DNA from: an uncultured marine group III euryarchaeote
Lineage (GTDB): Archaea; Thermoplasmatota; Poseidoniia; MGIII; CG-Epi1
NCBI GenBank assembly: GCA_902627615.1
Contig: CACOJW010000009.1
Span: 1 to 53,866 of the forward strand
DNA length: 53,866 bases
Reading direction: 5' to 3'
Positions within the stretch are counted from its first letter, which is position 1. The number at the start of each line of letters is the position of its first letter. Made by a program: the position numbers and the translations under genes. Shown here piece after piece: positions 9,176 through 18,779 of the stretch. The notes under the pieces are model-generated. The model saw nothing but the letters and a program-made list of their open reading frames with translations, was not told the origin of the DNA and made no database searches.

Positions 9176-9892
9176 ATGATTAAGGTTATTGGCTTGACTA
9201 AGTATTACGGAAGCAAGCCTGCAGCAAAAGATATTTCTTTTGAAGTGCAAAAAGGTGAAGTTTTTGGATTACTCGGAACAAATGGAGCTGGAAAATCAAC
9301 AACAATCAAAATGCTTTGTGGATTACTAAAACCTACAAGAGGCTCAATCAAAATTGGCGAAGTAGATTTACAACGGATGCCTCTCAAAGCTAAATCTCTT
9401 ATGGGCTATTTACCTGAAAATCCTCTAATTTACGACAAACTTACCGGAGCTGAAACATTAGAACTCATAGGAAAACTTAGAAAATTATCAAATAATATGA
9501 TAAAACAAAGAGTGAAATATTATTCTGAAACTTTAGGATTGGGCGAGCAAATTTATCATGAAGTTGGGACATACTCAAAGGGGATGAGACAAAAACTAGC
9601 CATTGCAATGACTCTTATTCATGATCCTGAAATGATTCTGCTTGATGAACCTGCAAGCGGATTAGATCCAAAGTATACTAAACTTCTTAAAGATTGGATA
9701 AGAAATTTATCTGCAAATGGAAAAACTATTCTGTTATCTACGCACATAATCGAAATGGCTGAAACTCTCTGTAACCGCATAGGAGTCATAGATCAAGGAA
9801 AATTAATGGCACTTGGTACAGTCAACGAGATACAAACTAGTACTGGCGTGAGAAATTTAGAAGATGCTTTTATCAGGTTAATAGGTGGCTAA
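9173..9892 (+). CDS. ABC transporter ATP-binding protein
   Basis: A 239-aa ATPase with Walker A GTNGAGKST (35-43), signature YSKGMRQKLA, Walker B ILLDEPASGLDP and switch histidine in LLSTHI. It resembles the exporter-type ATPases that pair with ABC-2 membrane subunits, but no permease gene lies beside it, so its partner must be encoded elsewhere. Two in-frame ATGs (9173, 9176) are equally possible starts. It is followed after 3 bp by the convergent mptE-like gene. Confidence 0.88.
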   Translation: MMIKVIGLTKYYGSKPAAKDISFEVQKGEVFGLLGTNGAGKSTTIKMLCGLLKPTRGSIKIGEVDLQRMPLKAKSLMGYLPENPLIYDKLTGAETLELIGKLRKLSNNMIKQRVKYYSETLGLGEQIYHEVGTYSKGMRQKLAIAMTLIHDPEMILLDEPASGLDPKYTKLLKDWIRNLSANGKTILLSTHIIEMAETLCNRIGVIDQGKLMALGTVNEIQTSTGVRNLEDAFIRLIGG

Positions 9893-9895
9893 AAA

Positions 9896-10537
9896 CTAAT
9901 AGTAAGATATAGAAGAAGTACGTTTCTGGCATTCATTAATAATCCTTTTAGCCCACATTAGTTTTTCCTTCTTTCTGGGACTATATTCTCCTGAAAATAA
10001 ACCTATTTTTTCAAAATCAAATCCTAGCAATTTTATCGATCTACTTCCTAGTGAAAGACACATCATTACAGAACGATCTCCGTCTGTGAATCCTCCCCAA
10101 CTTGGGGTATTTTTAGAAGGATAAGTTGTAGTAATACATGTTGGCTTAACATATTCATAATATTGAAAAACTCTCGAAATATTATCGCCATGAGCATGCA
10201 CAATTAAATTCGAACCATTTTCACGTGCCCATATAATATCCGGAATATAACCATCTAAATCGCTTACAATCCACTCAGGAATTTGGTCTTTCTGTAGTAC
10301 TGGCCTTAATGCTCCATCTGCAACAATTAAGTTTTCTTTCGAAATATCAGGAACATCAGATAATCCAGCTCCGACCAAAACAAAATCTCTGTTAGTGAAA
10401 CTTGAATCTAGTGATTTCGAAAAATTGCCAAAACTAGAAACTATTTTTGACGCAACATTCTCCCTAACTTTGGAGAAACCGAATTGTGAATTTATTTCCT
10501 CCTGCAGAGGCCACCACCAATCTAGCTTGAAAGTCAA
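9896..10537 (-). CDS. mptE: 6-hydroxymethyl-7,8-dihydropterin pyrophosphokinase MptE-like
   Basis: A 213-aa protein of the archaeal MptE/DUF115 family, which transfers pyrophosphate from ATP to 6-hydroxymethyl-dihydropterin in tetrahydromethanopterin or folate synthesis. The family signatures are visible: a glycine-rich GAGLSD segment, the acidic SDLDG motif, HAHGDN, and the late TDGDRS block followed by LLGFDF. Length matches the family. The neighbours are not pterin genes, so the assignment rests on the protein alone. Confidence 0.8.
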   Translation of the reverse strand: MTFKLDWWWPLQEEINSQFGFSKVRENVASKIVSSFGNFSKSLDSSFTNRDFVLVGAGLSDVPDISKENLIVADGALRPVLQKDQIPEWIVSDLDGYIPDIIWARENGSNLIVHAHGDNISRVFQYYEYVKPTCITTTYPSKNTPSWGGFTDGDRSVMMCLSLGSRSIKLLGFDFEKIGLFSGEYSPRKKEKLMWAKRIINECQKRTSSISYY

Positions 10538-10575
10538 GACTGACCAAATATTTGGCTAAGTAATCGTCCAGCTAC

Positions 10576-13500
10576 CTAAAGTGCGTTGCCTTCTTCATCA
10601 CAGGGAACTTCTTCACCCGTATCTGGATCTATGTAGTAGAATGAACCATCTTCATCCTCATAAATTTCAACTTCAAATTCGTCGTCATCATCGCCGAAAT
10701 CTCCGAAGTCTCCAAAGTCAGCCCCTCCAACTGAACCACCTGAGGCTGCTGCACTCAAAAGATTCATTATGTTATTTTCTACAGCTGCAGCATCTCTAGC
10801 TTCTGCTGATGATTGAAGAGCGTCTATCTTACGTTTGGTTGATTCATAAGACTCTGTCATTTCAGTTAATTTTTCTAACTGCTCATCACGTTCCATCTTC
10901 AATATGTGGGCTAATTGCTCTTCTATTTTAGACAGTTCAGAACGTGCATTAACAAGACGGCCTAATGCTTCATGGAATCTCTCAGCTACCATTTCGATAT
11001 CTGGGTCTTCTAAGTCTAATTGCATTTGCTCTTCTTCTTTTGCCTTAGATTCTTCAGCTGCTTCAAGTTCCTTGAGCTTCTCTTCAGCTGCTATCTCCTG
11101 GGCTTTAACCAGGATCTCATTGAAAGCTGAAATATGTTCTTCCAGCTTTGTAGCCGCTCGGGATGCGTCATAAGCGGAGACCTCCAATAGCTCTTCACGC
11201 TCTGACAAACTCTCCATGCGGCGCTCTACACTTTCCAATCTCTGTCGGTCTCTTTCGTTCATTTCTTCATCTCCTGCTATTACACCTTGTGTCATCTTAA
11301 AGGATGTTACTGTTAGAATACTACCTAACAAGAAAAATCCAACAAGTGCTACGAGGTTATAAAGGTAAGAATTGTCTCCCATTGTAACCGTGCGGTCGCC
11401 TACTTCTATAGTAGTAGTTTGTACATCTGATTTAGTACCTGAATTATCATAAGCTGTTGCAGATATTGTGTAATCACCTGCTGCTGCATAAGTGTGAGTA
11501 ACTGCTACTGCACTTCTGCCATCCAATTCTGAACTATCGAAAGTGACGCTGTTTCCGTCACCGAAGTCTATAACGAATTGAGTAATAGTTCCATCTGTAT
11601 CTTCAGGAACTGCAAACGAAAATGATTGCTCAGCCTGTGCTATTGTGTCAGTTGGAGCATTAGGTGCTGCCACTGAAGGTGCTACGTTGGCAATATTTGT
11701 TGTAAACGTATGACTTCCAGTCATACCGTTAGAGTCTGTTGCAGTCATTGTAGTGTGCCATGTTCCTGCGTTTGTGTATACACCATTTGCAAAGCCACCT
11801 GCATCATCTGTAACACACGAATAAGCTGCACTACCACAATCACTTGTATCTGTCGTCAATAGTGCGGTATTAAACGTATTAACTATTACTGAAAAAGAAC
11901 CTGAAGCTACTGAGCCATCTATTACATCTACGATTGTGAAAGTCACGTCGCCAGAAGAACTTGCTGCAACTGTAAAAGCCATTGAACCTGATGCTCCTTC
12001 AGCAAGAGTTATTGTTGAACTCTCGAAGCTTAATTCCCCATCTGTAGCTGAAACTGCAAATGTAGCTGCTACACCTGTGTTTAGAACGGTTACAGTTCCA
12101 GTAGCAGATGAACCTGCGTTGTGGCTGTAACTATCTGAATCTGTAGAAACTGAAGCTGAACGCGTTCTGTCAGCTACTGTAATTGTTTGTGGACCGTATG
12201 ATGCAGTCACTCCACCACCACCTGCTACACTGGCTGAGGCTGTGGAAGATGAACCGCTAGCTGCGTCTACAGGTACTGTCATTGTTAAGAATGAGCTATC
12301 TGTTTCTCCTTCTGCTAAGTTGAGAGTTGTATCTGAGCTACCGCTCATCCATGAAGCGTCAAAGAACACTGTAAATGTATCTGCTCCATTACCTGTGTTG
12401 GTTACAGTATAACTGGTTGTGAAACTATCACCTGGATTCAAAGTTAAAGGCAAATCGCTGGTTCCTAGGGTTATAGAAACACCATATATTTGCTCTGCAG
12501 TAGTTGTTGCAGTTCTGCTAGCGCCATTTGGGAAACCGCCGGCTGCATCAAAAGTAATTGTATCTGAATCTCCACTACTTGCACTTTCACTAACTGTATG
12601 AACTACAGTAATTGTTTCAGAAGCGCCCATTGCTAGGGATGATGTAATTCCATCACCACTGCCAATTCCCCAAGTACTTTCTGAAGAGGTTGTGTATGCA
12701 AAAGCTTCGTCTGCATTACCTGTATTAGTTATTACGAAAGAGTATGATACCGAACTGCCAGGAAGTGCTGAACCTGAATTAGTTCCTATCGTTACCGAAA
12801 CACCTGAAACTGAAGCCACTGTTGTCTCACCTTCATGACTATTTGTCTGTGTACCATCATTACCTGCAACTACTGAAACTGACCAGTGATCAACAATTCC
12901 TGCTGCCACATGACTAACATCCATTGTGATTGTAAATGTTTCAGTTTGATCTTTACCGACGGTAACTGTTTGACTTTCACTACCTGAAGCAACCCAACCA
13001 TTGTCACTTGCTGCTGTTACAGTAAAGGTATCTTCAGAATTACCGTTGTTAGTTATAGTAAAATCATAATCATTTAAACCTGGTTGAAAGTTTCCATCAC
13101 TTGGAGCAACCCAATCAAAACTACTTGTTCTAGTAACTTCAATAGTTAATCCAAAGTCATCTGTTGTCTCCGCATCCCAATTATCATCTTGTAATCTGAA
13201 GGTAACTGCCCTTACTCCTCCAAGCTGATCGATTATATCTGCTTCAGGGATAGTAGCCGTACAAGTTCCGTCTACTTGACAGAACATCTCAACTTCTTCA
13301 TCTTCTTGTACTGTAACATAAGCTTTGAATGAATCTCCGTCATCAGAATTAGCATCAGATGCATTGACTCGGAAAGAAAAGTCCTCTCCGTTATCTGCTC
13401 TTTCGGCTATTCCTGAATCTGCTTCAAAAACAGGTGCATCGTTAATCGATACTGAATCTCCATTAATGCCATCGGCACTATCTGCATCGTTAGAAGCTGA

Positions 13501-14586
13501 AAAAGAGACCAATTGAGCGCTATCTGCCCAACCAACTGTAGCTTCTAAATAGTATTCAATACCGTTTTTACAGCCATCATTACTTTCACCAGCAGACATA
13601 GCTGCTGCATCTGCTTCACCGATTGTAACCTGTACTGTAGGATCTCCTGTGGTTTCTGCATCAAAAACACAATATGTGACTGTAAAATTGATACTATCAT
13701 TCTCGCCTGCACTAGTTGTTGAAACTCCAGCATTTTTCAGCCACGGTTTTTCAGTATCTACTGTAAATGTAGTTGTACGGGTGTCTGCTGCAGAATCGTA
13801 ATTATCAGTAGCGCTAACTGTTACAGTTAAAGTACCACCAAGTTCTGTCGTGAAATCTGTGCCGTATACTGCACCGCCTTCATCAGTACCTGATTCCTTT
13901 GATAACGCTAGAGACTCACATACATCTGCCTCATCACAAACTGTGGTTGTAAATGCACCTGAATGGCCATCCAAATCTGTGTAAGTTATAGTCAGACTGT
14001 AAATATCTTCAGGCATGCCTCCGCCAGCTACTGCTGCATTATCTGTTAGCACAGGTAATGTGTTAACTCTAACATCACAATTATCTTCACCAACTATACA
14101 AGTGTCTCCAGGTGCTGGCCAGTGAAGACCATCATCTGAGCCATCCCAGGTAGCTCTGAATCCGTAAGATATCTTATCATTACCAACGGAATTCACCAGC
14201 GTTCCTGCTTCAGGCGTACCTCCAATGAGCGTATACGTACCATCGGGAGATCCTGATTCACAGTTTGTACAAGTTAATTCGACTGGATCTGCAACATCAT
14301 CAAACCAAACCTCAACTAGTAAGCCAGTAGGGTCTTCGCCATCCATATCTAAATCAATTTCAAAATTCATTAATTGTGAAGCATCTACGCGCTCCTCGTC
14401 AGGCAAGATTGTAGGATTAGACATCAAAGGTTCTGCTTCAGAACCACCCAACATAAAAGAAGCCAATACGGCCAATCCAATAGCGAACACGAATGCAATA
14501 CGATTGCTTATCATTTTATACACCAATTTGCGACACTCTGAAATATGGCCCTGGCTTTTTACACCAAAAACCTTCAAAGTCAGCAT
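10576..14586 (-). CDS. Giant membrane-anchored surface protein with NEW3/CARDB-like and PKD-like domains and a cytoplasmic coiled coil
   Basis: A 1336-aa protein. After an N-terminal hydrophobic signal (about 28-45) come Thr/Ser/Asp-rich beta domains, then about four NEW3/CARDB-like modules starting near residues 487, 590, 699 and 809 with a recurring TNTGN-type turn. A PKD-like domain follows at about 970-1065. One membrane helix at about 1072-1096 precedes a long charged coiled coil (about 1105-1262), a glycine/alanine linker and a very acidic tail with repeated GDF triplets. The expected topology is a large external stalk with its tail in the cytoplasm. ATG 14586 and ATG 14514 (codon 25, right before the signal) are both possible; a TATATA-type palindrome at 14603-14612 precedes them. 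Role unknown, perhaps adhesion or envelope organisation. Confidence 0.8.
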   Translation of the reverse strand: MLTLKVFGVKSQGHISECRKLVYKMISNRIAFVFAIGLAVLASFMLGGSEAEPLMSNPTILPDEERVDASQLMNFEIDLDMDGEDPTGLLVEVWFDDVADPVELTCTNCESGSPDGTYTLIGGTPEAGTLVNSVGNDKISYGFRATWDGSDDGLHWPAPGDTCIVGEDNCDVRVNTLPVLTDNAAVAGGGMPEDIYSLTITYTDLDGHSGAFTTTVCDEADVCESLALSKESGTDEGGAVYGTDFTTELGGTLTVTVSATDNYDSAADTRTTTFTVDTEKPWLKNAGVSTTSAGENDSINFTVTYCVFDAETTGDPTVQVTIGEADAAAMSAGESNDGCKNGIEYYLEATVGWADSAQLVSFSASNDADSADGINGDSVSINDAPVFEADSGIAERADNGEDFSFRVNASDANSDDGDSFKAYVTVQEDEEVEMFCQVDGTCTATIPEADIIDQLGGVRAVTFRLQDDNWDAETTDDFGLTIEVTRTSSFDWVAPSDGNFQPGLNDYDFTITNNGNSEDTFTVTAASDNGWVASGSESQTVTVGKDQTETFTITMDVSHVAAGIVDHWSVSVVAGNDGTQTNSHEGETTVASVSGVSVTIGTNSGSALPGSSVSYSFVITNTGNADEAFAYTTSSESTWGIGSGDGITSSLAMGASETITVVHTVSESASSGDSDTITFDAAGGFPNGASRTATTTAEQIYGVSITLGTSDLPLTLNPGDSFTTSYTVTNTGNGADTFTVFFDASWMSGSSDTTLNLAEGETDSSFLTMTVPVDAASGSSSTASASVAGGGGVTASYGPQTITVADRTRSASVSTDSDSYSHNAGSSATGTVTVLNTGVAATFAVSATDGELSFESSTITLAEGASGSMAFTVAASSSGDVTFTIVDVIDGSVASGSFSVIVNTFNTALLTTDTSDCGSAAYSCVTDDAGGFANGVYTNAGTWHTTMTATDSNGMTGSHTFTTNIANVAPSVAAPNAPTDTIAQAEQSFSFAVPEDTDGTITQFVIDFGDGNSVTFDSSELDGRSAVAVTHTYAAAGDYTISATAYDNSGTKSDVQTTTIEVGDRTVTMGDNSYLYNLVALVGFFLLGSILTVTSFKMTQGVIAGDEEMNERDRQRLESVERRMESLSEREELLEVSAYDASRAATKLEEHISAFNEILVKAQEIAAEEKLKELEAAEESKAKEEEQMQLDLEDPDIEMVAERFHEALGRLVNARSELSKIEEQLAHILKMERDEQLEKLTEMTESYESTKRKIDALQSSAEARDAAAVENNIMNLLSAAASGGSVGGADFGDFGDFGDDDDEFEVEIYEDEDGSFYYIDPDTGEEVPCDEEGNAL

Positions 14587-14602
14587 AACACTACAATCCC
14601 GC

Positions 14603-14612
14603 TTTATATAAA
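14603..14612. promoter_or_regulatory. Palindromic TATA box in a divergent promoter region
   Basis: TTTATATAAA reads the same on both strands in the 90-bp gap between the giant surface protein (minus) and the propeller-TPR protein (plus). It is about 22 nt before the ATG at 14586, so the longer surface-protein start would lie at or just before the transcription start. Confidence 0.4.
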
Positions 14613-14676
14613 TTTATTTGTTTGAACAATTAGCAGAACAACAGATAAATAATGCATCTACTCGTAATAATATAGC

Positions 14677-16101
14677 ATGCTAGATAAGTCGCTATTTGAT
14701 TTGACTATTTCCGGACCTGTGATTTGTGTTGCATGTTCCGAGGATGGAAATAAGATTGCCGTGGGAGATCGTAATGGTAATTTGACATTACTAGATAAAA
14801 ATGGACAAATTATTTGGGAGAAAAATATTGACGAGGGAATACATGGGTTGGCAGTAATAGGAAATGGTAACAAAGTAATTTGCGGAGGTAAAGACTGCAA
14901 ACTTAGAATGTTTAGCTCTATGGGCAGTATAGAGTGGGAACAAACTGTAGGAAAATCAATTTGGTCACTCGCAGCTGACCCCAATGGTCAATTCATAACA
15001 ATTGGGACGGGAGACTCTATAATTCTCTTTACAGAGGGTGGCCTACAGGTGTGGGAACACCCTACCAATAGAGCGATGGTAGGTACTGGAATCTCCCGAA
15101 ATGGTGATACTATTGTAGGCTGTGGTGATGAATACCTATACTGCTTAGACAGTGAGGGACAACTGAAGTGGGAAAGGAAAAGGAGCGATTCACTTTGGGA
15201 TGTCACAGTAGATAAGGATGGTGAAAATATTTTTATCGGAGGTTGGGATGAAAAAGTGCACTGCTTGAATAAAAGTGGGGAAGATGTTTGGGATTTCAAA
15301 ACTGGAGGTTATGTTAGGACTGTCGAACCATTAGAAAATGGAGGTGTCATTGCTGGATCACACGATGGTAGCATATATCGCCTTTCAAGTTCTGGAGATA
15401 TTTTAGGCAAAATTAATACCAATGGAGAAATTACTAGTGCATCTGCCTCGAAATTAGAAGATTTTGTAGCTGTAGGGCTATCTAATAGAATATGCGGATT
15501 TGAAATTAATTCAAACTCAAAGCCGATTGGGCAATATGTAGAACCAAGTCCTGTTGAACCTCAAACACAAAATGAAGAAAAAATTGAAGAAGAATATGAG
15601 CCAATGTTTGGAGTAGGAATGTTTGATGAACCAATACCAGACACCACAGGCATATTGAATCGCGAAGAGTCTGTCACTGAAGAAAAAAGATATGATACTT
15701 ACAGCAATACTTCACCTACTTCAACTAATTACTACGATGAAAATATTAAAGAAAATATAGGCGGTGAATTTAGGAAGTTCGCATCTGAAATTGTAAAAGG
15801 AGATGTGAAAAATTACTTAAGACTTGGAAATTTAGCTTGGAGTGAAAAAAGATACGAAAGGGCTGCTGAGCACTACAAAAGAGCAACTGAGATTGATCCT
15901 GAAGAACCTCGGGCTTGGCATAATTTAGCAATATGCAATTACCATTTAGCGCTTAAGCGAAATCCTGAAAATATCAAGGGAGCAGTACAATGCGCATACT
16001 CTGAACTAGAAATGGCAAAGAAAAAAGGCGGAACTGAATATACTGCTCCAGACAAAACACTCGAATATCTTGCATCGCAATTAGGTTTAGAAACTGAATA
16101 A
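14677..16101 (+). CDS. Beta-propeller protein with C-terminal TPR
   Basis: A 474-aa protein without signal or membrane segment. Residues 1-285 are about seven four-stranded blades, each ending in a Trp- or aromatic-containing strand (WEKN, WEQT, WEHP, WERK, WDFK) as in PQQ/WD-like propellers. A low-complexity, acidic and proline-rich linker follows (about 285-370). The end carries one or two TPR units in which the YxxAAEHYKRATEIDPEEP stretch is a clear repeat. It is likely a cytosolic scaffold. A longer relative in architecture, propeller plus helical region, is at 44960-47332. Biological role unknown. Confidence 0.75.
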   Translation: MLDKSLFDLTISGPVICVACSEDGNKIAVGDRNGNLTLLDKNGQIIWEKNIDEGIHGLAVIGNGNKVICGGKDCKLRMFSSMGSIEWEQTVGKSIWSLAADPNGQFITIGTGDSIILFTEGGLQVWEHPTNRAMVGTGISRNGDTIVGCGDEYLYCLDSEGQLKWERKRSDSLWDVTVDKDGENIFIGGWDEKVHCLNKSGEDVWDFKTGGYVRTVEPLENGGVIAGSHDGSIYRLSSSGDILGKINTNGEITSASASKLEDFVAVGLSNRICGFEINSNSKPIGQYVEPSPVEPQTQNEEKIEEEYEPMFGVGMFDEPIPDTTGILNREESVTEEKRYDTYSNTSPTSTNYYDENIKENIGGEFRKFASEIVKGDVKNYLRLGNLAWSEKRYERAAEHYKRATEIDPEEPRAWHNLAICNYHLALKRNPENIKGAVQCAYSELEMAKKKGGTEYTAPDKTLEYLASQLGLETE

Positions 16102-16105
16102 TTAA

Positions 16106-17215
16106 CTAAAGTTCCACTATTATTGATTCATAATAAATATATGTAACATAAAGTATCCAGTCATTTCCTTGATCTACTTCACTCAGTATCTCAGGAACTA
16201 TAGAAGGCGCATCATTGCAAGTAATCGATGTTATCCACTCTCCTTGTCCTTTTGCACTTGTGTAACCATTTTGAAACAAATATTGCTCCACTTCGTCTTC
16301 TGAGTCTAACGATAAAACTAATTCAGAAGGAGTTGCTGATAAAACATCAAAATTAACTTCTAAATTCCCTGAAGTTCCATTTTCGCTCAAGTTAAAAAGA
16401 TAATTAGTTGAAACTCCTAGAGAAAAATCATCTGGAAATAGAGTACCTAATGGAAAATTATCTGGAGAATCAAGGGCTTCATCTTCCTCCCACTCTAAAT
16501 CATAGTTTACTGTAGTTAGATTATAAGGATAAGCATGCGTTTGTATTGTAGTAGCGCCTTCAGCAGTGTAACCTGCAAGTGCTGGACGAATCACTGTATT
16601 CTCTCTAAAAGTTATACTGTATGTACGTTCTTGAACTAAAACCCAAGTTTGTGAAATACTCGAAAGGTTACCTTGATCTGTGACTACTAATGTGACGGTG
16701 AAATTACCTACAGATTCATAAAAATGGTTAGGACGAATACCATCCCCTGCGTTACCATCTCCAAAATCCCATGAAAAGGATAAAACATCACCATCGGGGT
16801 CACTAGAGGCTCCACCATCAAAAAAAGCAATACTGTTTACTTTTATGCTTTGACCTAAGCCACCGTAAGTAGAATCTAAACTGGCAACTGGCGGCTCGTT
16901 CTTGTGTAAAACACTAATTACTTTTTTAGACACACCTATGCTTCCCTCCCCATCAATAACTGTCAACGTAATCGTATATTGTCCTTCCTCTACAAATACA
17001 TGGTTAACATTTGCACCTGATCCACCTAGATTGTCTCCAAAGTCCCACAAATATTTAGCTCCGCTTGGCTTCGTACCATGGGCTCGAATTTCGGCAGAAT
17101 CACCTTCAACTATCTCATCCGGTGCCAAAATTTCGACGCCTTCTAATGTCTCAGGAGCTGTGTCCAGGCACCCTGGAAAAAGCATCAAAATTGCTATCGC
17201 TATAACTTTACGCAC
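16106..17215 (-). CDS. PKD-domain lipoprotein
   Basis: A 369-aa exported protein starting at GTG 17215. The short N-terminal signal ends in LFPGC, a bacterial-style lipobox with C16 as the expected lipid-attachment site. Two PKD domains follow (about 28-108 and 113-197), each with the WDFGD core motif and a preceding acidic turn, then a less familiar beta-rich region to the C-terminus. It is probably tethered to the outer face of the cell membrane and binds carbohydrate or protein. The convergent propeller gene ends 4 bp away. Confidence 0.8.
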   Translation of the reverse strand: MRKVIAIAILMLFPGCLDTAPETLEGVEILAPDEIVEGDSAEIRAHGTKPSGAKYLWDFGDNLGGSGANVNHVFVEEGQYTITLTVIDGEGSIGVSKKVISVLHKNEPPVASLDSTYGGLGQSIKVNSIAFFDGGASSDPDGDVLSFSWDFGDGNAGDGIRPNHFYESVGNFTVTLVVTDQGNLSSISQTWVLVQERTYSITFRENTVIRPALAGYTAEGATTIQTHAYPYNLTTVNYDLEWEEDEALDSPDNFPLGTLFPDDFSLGVSTNYLFNLSENGTSGNLEVNFDVLSATPSELVLSLDSEDEVEQYLFQNGYTSAKGQGEWITSITCNDAPSIVPEILSEVDQGNDWILYVTYIYYESIIVEL

Positions 17216-17261
17216 AGTGTGTTAAATGAAGGACGTTTAATAATTACGCCACCTACCGATA

Positions 17262-17296
17262 CCCTTTTTTACCATACGAGACCGTGGCAAAAAGGG
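17262..17296. promoter_or_regulatory. Imperfect inverted repeat just before psmA
   Basis: The left arm at 17262-17274 (CCC, T-run, ACCA) and the right arm at 17285-17296 (TGGC, A-run, GGG) are complementary apart from one substitution and one extra base, with a 10-nt centre. The left arm overlaps the T-run that is the best TATA-like candidate and the right arm ends 6 nt before the psmA ATG. Confidence 0.35.
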
Positions 17297-17302
17297 AATT
17301 TT

Positions 17303-18016
17303 ATGCAAGCAGGACACATGGCTTATGACCGAGCTATCACAGTATTTTCACCTGATGGAAGATTATTTCAGGTAGAATATGCTAGAGAAGCAGTAAAGAG
17401 AGGAACTACTACAGTTGGAGTTAAATTCAAAGACGGGGTTGTATTAATCGTTGATAAAAGATTAAGCTCTAAATTGATAGAACCCGGAAGTATAGAGAAA
17501 ATTTTCCAGATTGATGGGCACATTGGTTGTGCAACTTCTGGACTAGTTGCAGATGCCAGAGCACTGGTAGATCGCGCACGCGTTGAATGTCAAGTCAATT
17601 CATTCAACTACAGCGAAGATTTAGCTGTAGAATCTCTTGTAAAGAAACTTTGTGATTTTAAACAAAGTTATACTCAATATGGAGGTGTGAGACCGTTTGG
17701 AACTGCTATGCTAATAGGAGGAATTGATAGCTCTGGGCCTCACTTATACGAGACTGACCCTTCTGGTGCAATGATGGCTTATAAGGCTGGAGGAATTGGT
17801 GCTGGAAGAAACGAAGTTATGGAGATATTTGAAAAAGAATACAAGGAAAACATGACTCAAAATCAAGGGATTAATTTAGGATTAAAGGGACTTTCTGCTG
17901 CTAATGAGAATAACCTAAAAGCAGACGTTATCGAAATAGCTATCGTAAATACCACTAAGGGATTCCACACTTTAGATTCAAAGAGCGTTGGTGAGGCTGT
18001 AAAGAAAATTAAGTAA
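17303..18016 (+). CDS. psmA: 20S proteasome alpha subunit
   Basis: Structural outer-ring subunit of the archaeal 20S proteasome, which gates entry of unfolded substrates. The ATG at 17303 gives 237 aa beginning MQAGHMAYDRAITVFSPDG, the family's normal N-terminus with the gating YDR and SPDGRLFQVEYA motifs; a longer frame from 17219 would add 28 unrelated residues. It lacks the catalytic N-terminal threonine, as expected for alpha. The stop overlaps the SBDS start (18016) by one base. No beta subunit gene is in the window. This gene opens the conserved proteasome-exosome run. Confidence 0.96.
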   Translation: MQAGHMAYDRAITVFSPDGRLFQVEYAREAVKRGTTTVGVKFKDGVVLIVDKRLSSKLIEPGSIEKIFQIDGHIGCATSGLVADARALVDRARVECQVNSFNYSEDLAVESLVKKLCDFKQSYTQYGGVRPFGTAMLIGGIDSSGPHLYETDPSGAMMAYKAGGIGAGRNEVMEIFEKEYKENMTQNQGINLGLKGLSAANENNLKADVIEIAIVNTTKGFHTLDSKSVGEAVKKIK

Positions 18017-18708
18017 TGGTTTCACTTGAAGAAGCAGTTGTAGCCAGATATGAAACTGGAGGTAACCGCTTTGAAATATTAATTGATCCCGAATCTGCTA
18101 AAAACTACAAAGACGGTGATGAAATCGATTGGGAAGATGCTATCGCTGCGGATGGTATATGGACTGACAGTGCTAAGGGCGAAAGGGCTCCAGAAAATTT
18201 AGTTAGTGATGCATTTAGCTCGACTAATTTAATTGAAATATATAAAAAAATCCTTACAGAAGGCACAATTCAATTAACCTCTCAACAACGCAATGAAATG
18301 GTTAGCCAAAAGAAAAAACAAATTATTGCACATGTGGTAGCAAACGCGATGAATCCTCAAACTGGTGGACCCCACCCTCCTCAAAGAATCGAGAATGCTA
18401 TAGAAGAAACGAGGTTTTCAATAGACCCCATGGAGGGTGTAGAAAAACAAGTTGAAAAACTTATAAAATCTATTAAACCACTTATACCTATTTCCTTCGA
18501 AAAAATAAAAGTTGCCGTTAAAATTCAGGCCATATACGTTGGAAAATGCTATGGTCAAGTATCAACCCTAGCAAATATTCAAAGCGAAGAATATCAGAAA
18601 GATGGTAGTTGGATTGGAATGCTTGAAATGTCTGCGGCTTCTTTCGCCAAACTAGAAGACGTCTTAGGATCTCTAACTAAAGGTACTGCTGAAACTAAAA
18701 TGCTTTAA
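18016..18708 (+). CDS. sdo1: Ribosome maturation protein SDO1/SBDS
   Basis: A 230-aa archaeal SBDS homologue; the family helps release the anti-association factor from the large ribosomal subunit. The N-terminal domain with YETGGNRFEILIDP, the central helical domain with PHPPQRIENA, and the C-terminal ferredoxin-like domain are all recognisable. It is joined to psmA by a one-base overlap and is followed by rrp4 after 71 bp, the gene order typical of many euryarchaea. Confidence 0.93.
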   Translation: MVSLEEAVVARYETGGNRFEILIDPESAKNYKDGDEIDWEDAIAADGIWTDSAKGERAPENLVSDAFSSTNLIEIYKKILTEGTIQLTSQQRNEMVSQKKKQIIAHVVANAMNPQTGGPHPPQRIENAIEETRFSIDPMEGVEKQVEKLIKSIKPLIPISFEKIKVAVKIQAIYVGKCYGQVSTLANIQSEEYQKDGSWIGMLEMSAASFAKLEDVLGSLTKGTAETKML

Positions 18709-18779
18709 CAGAAACAAATCTTCAAATAGGGGTAAGTTTGGAACGTGACGTATTAGAAATAAAATAAGGATGATTCATA

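Noticed and set aside
10581..14611. Several plus-strand frames opposite the giant surface protein
   Set aside because: Ser/Ala-rich translations mirror the Thr/Ser codons of the real gene and show no family features.
17219..17302. 28-residue N-terminal extension of the proteasome alpha subunit
   Set aside because: Alpha subunits have a conserved short N-terminus beginning near MQAGHMAYDR, and the extension lies on the promoter region.
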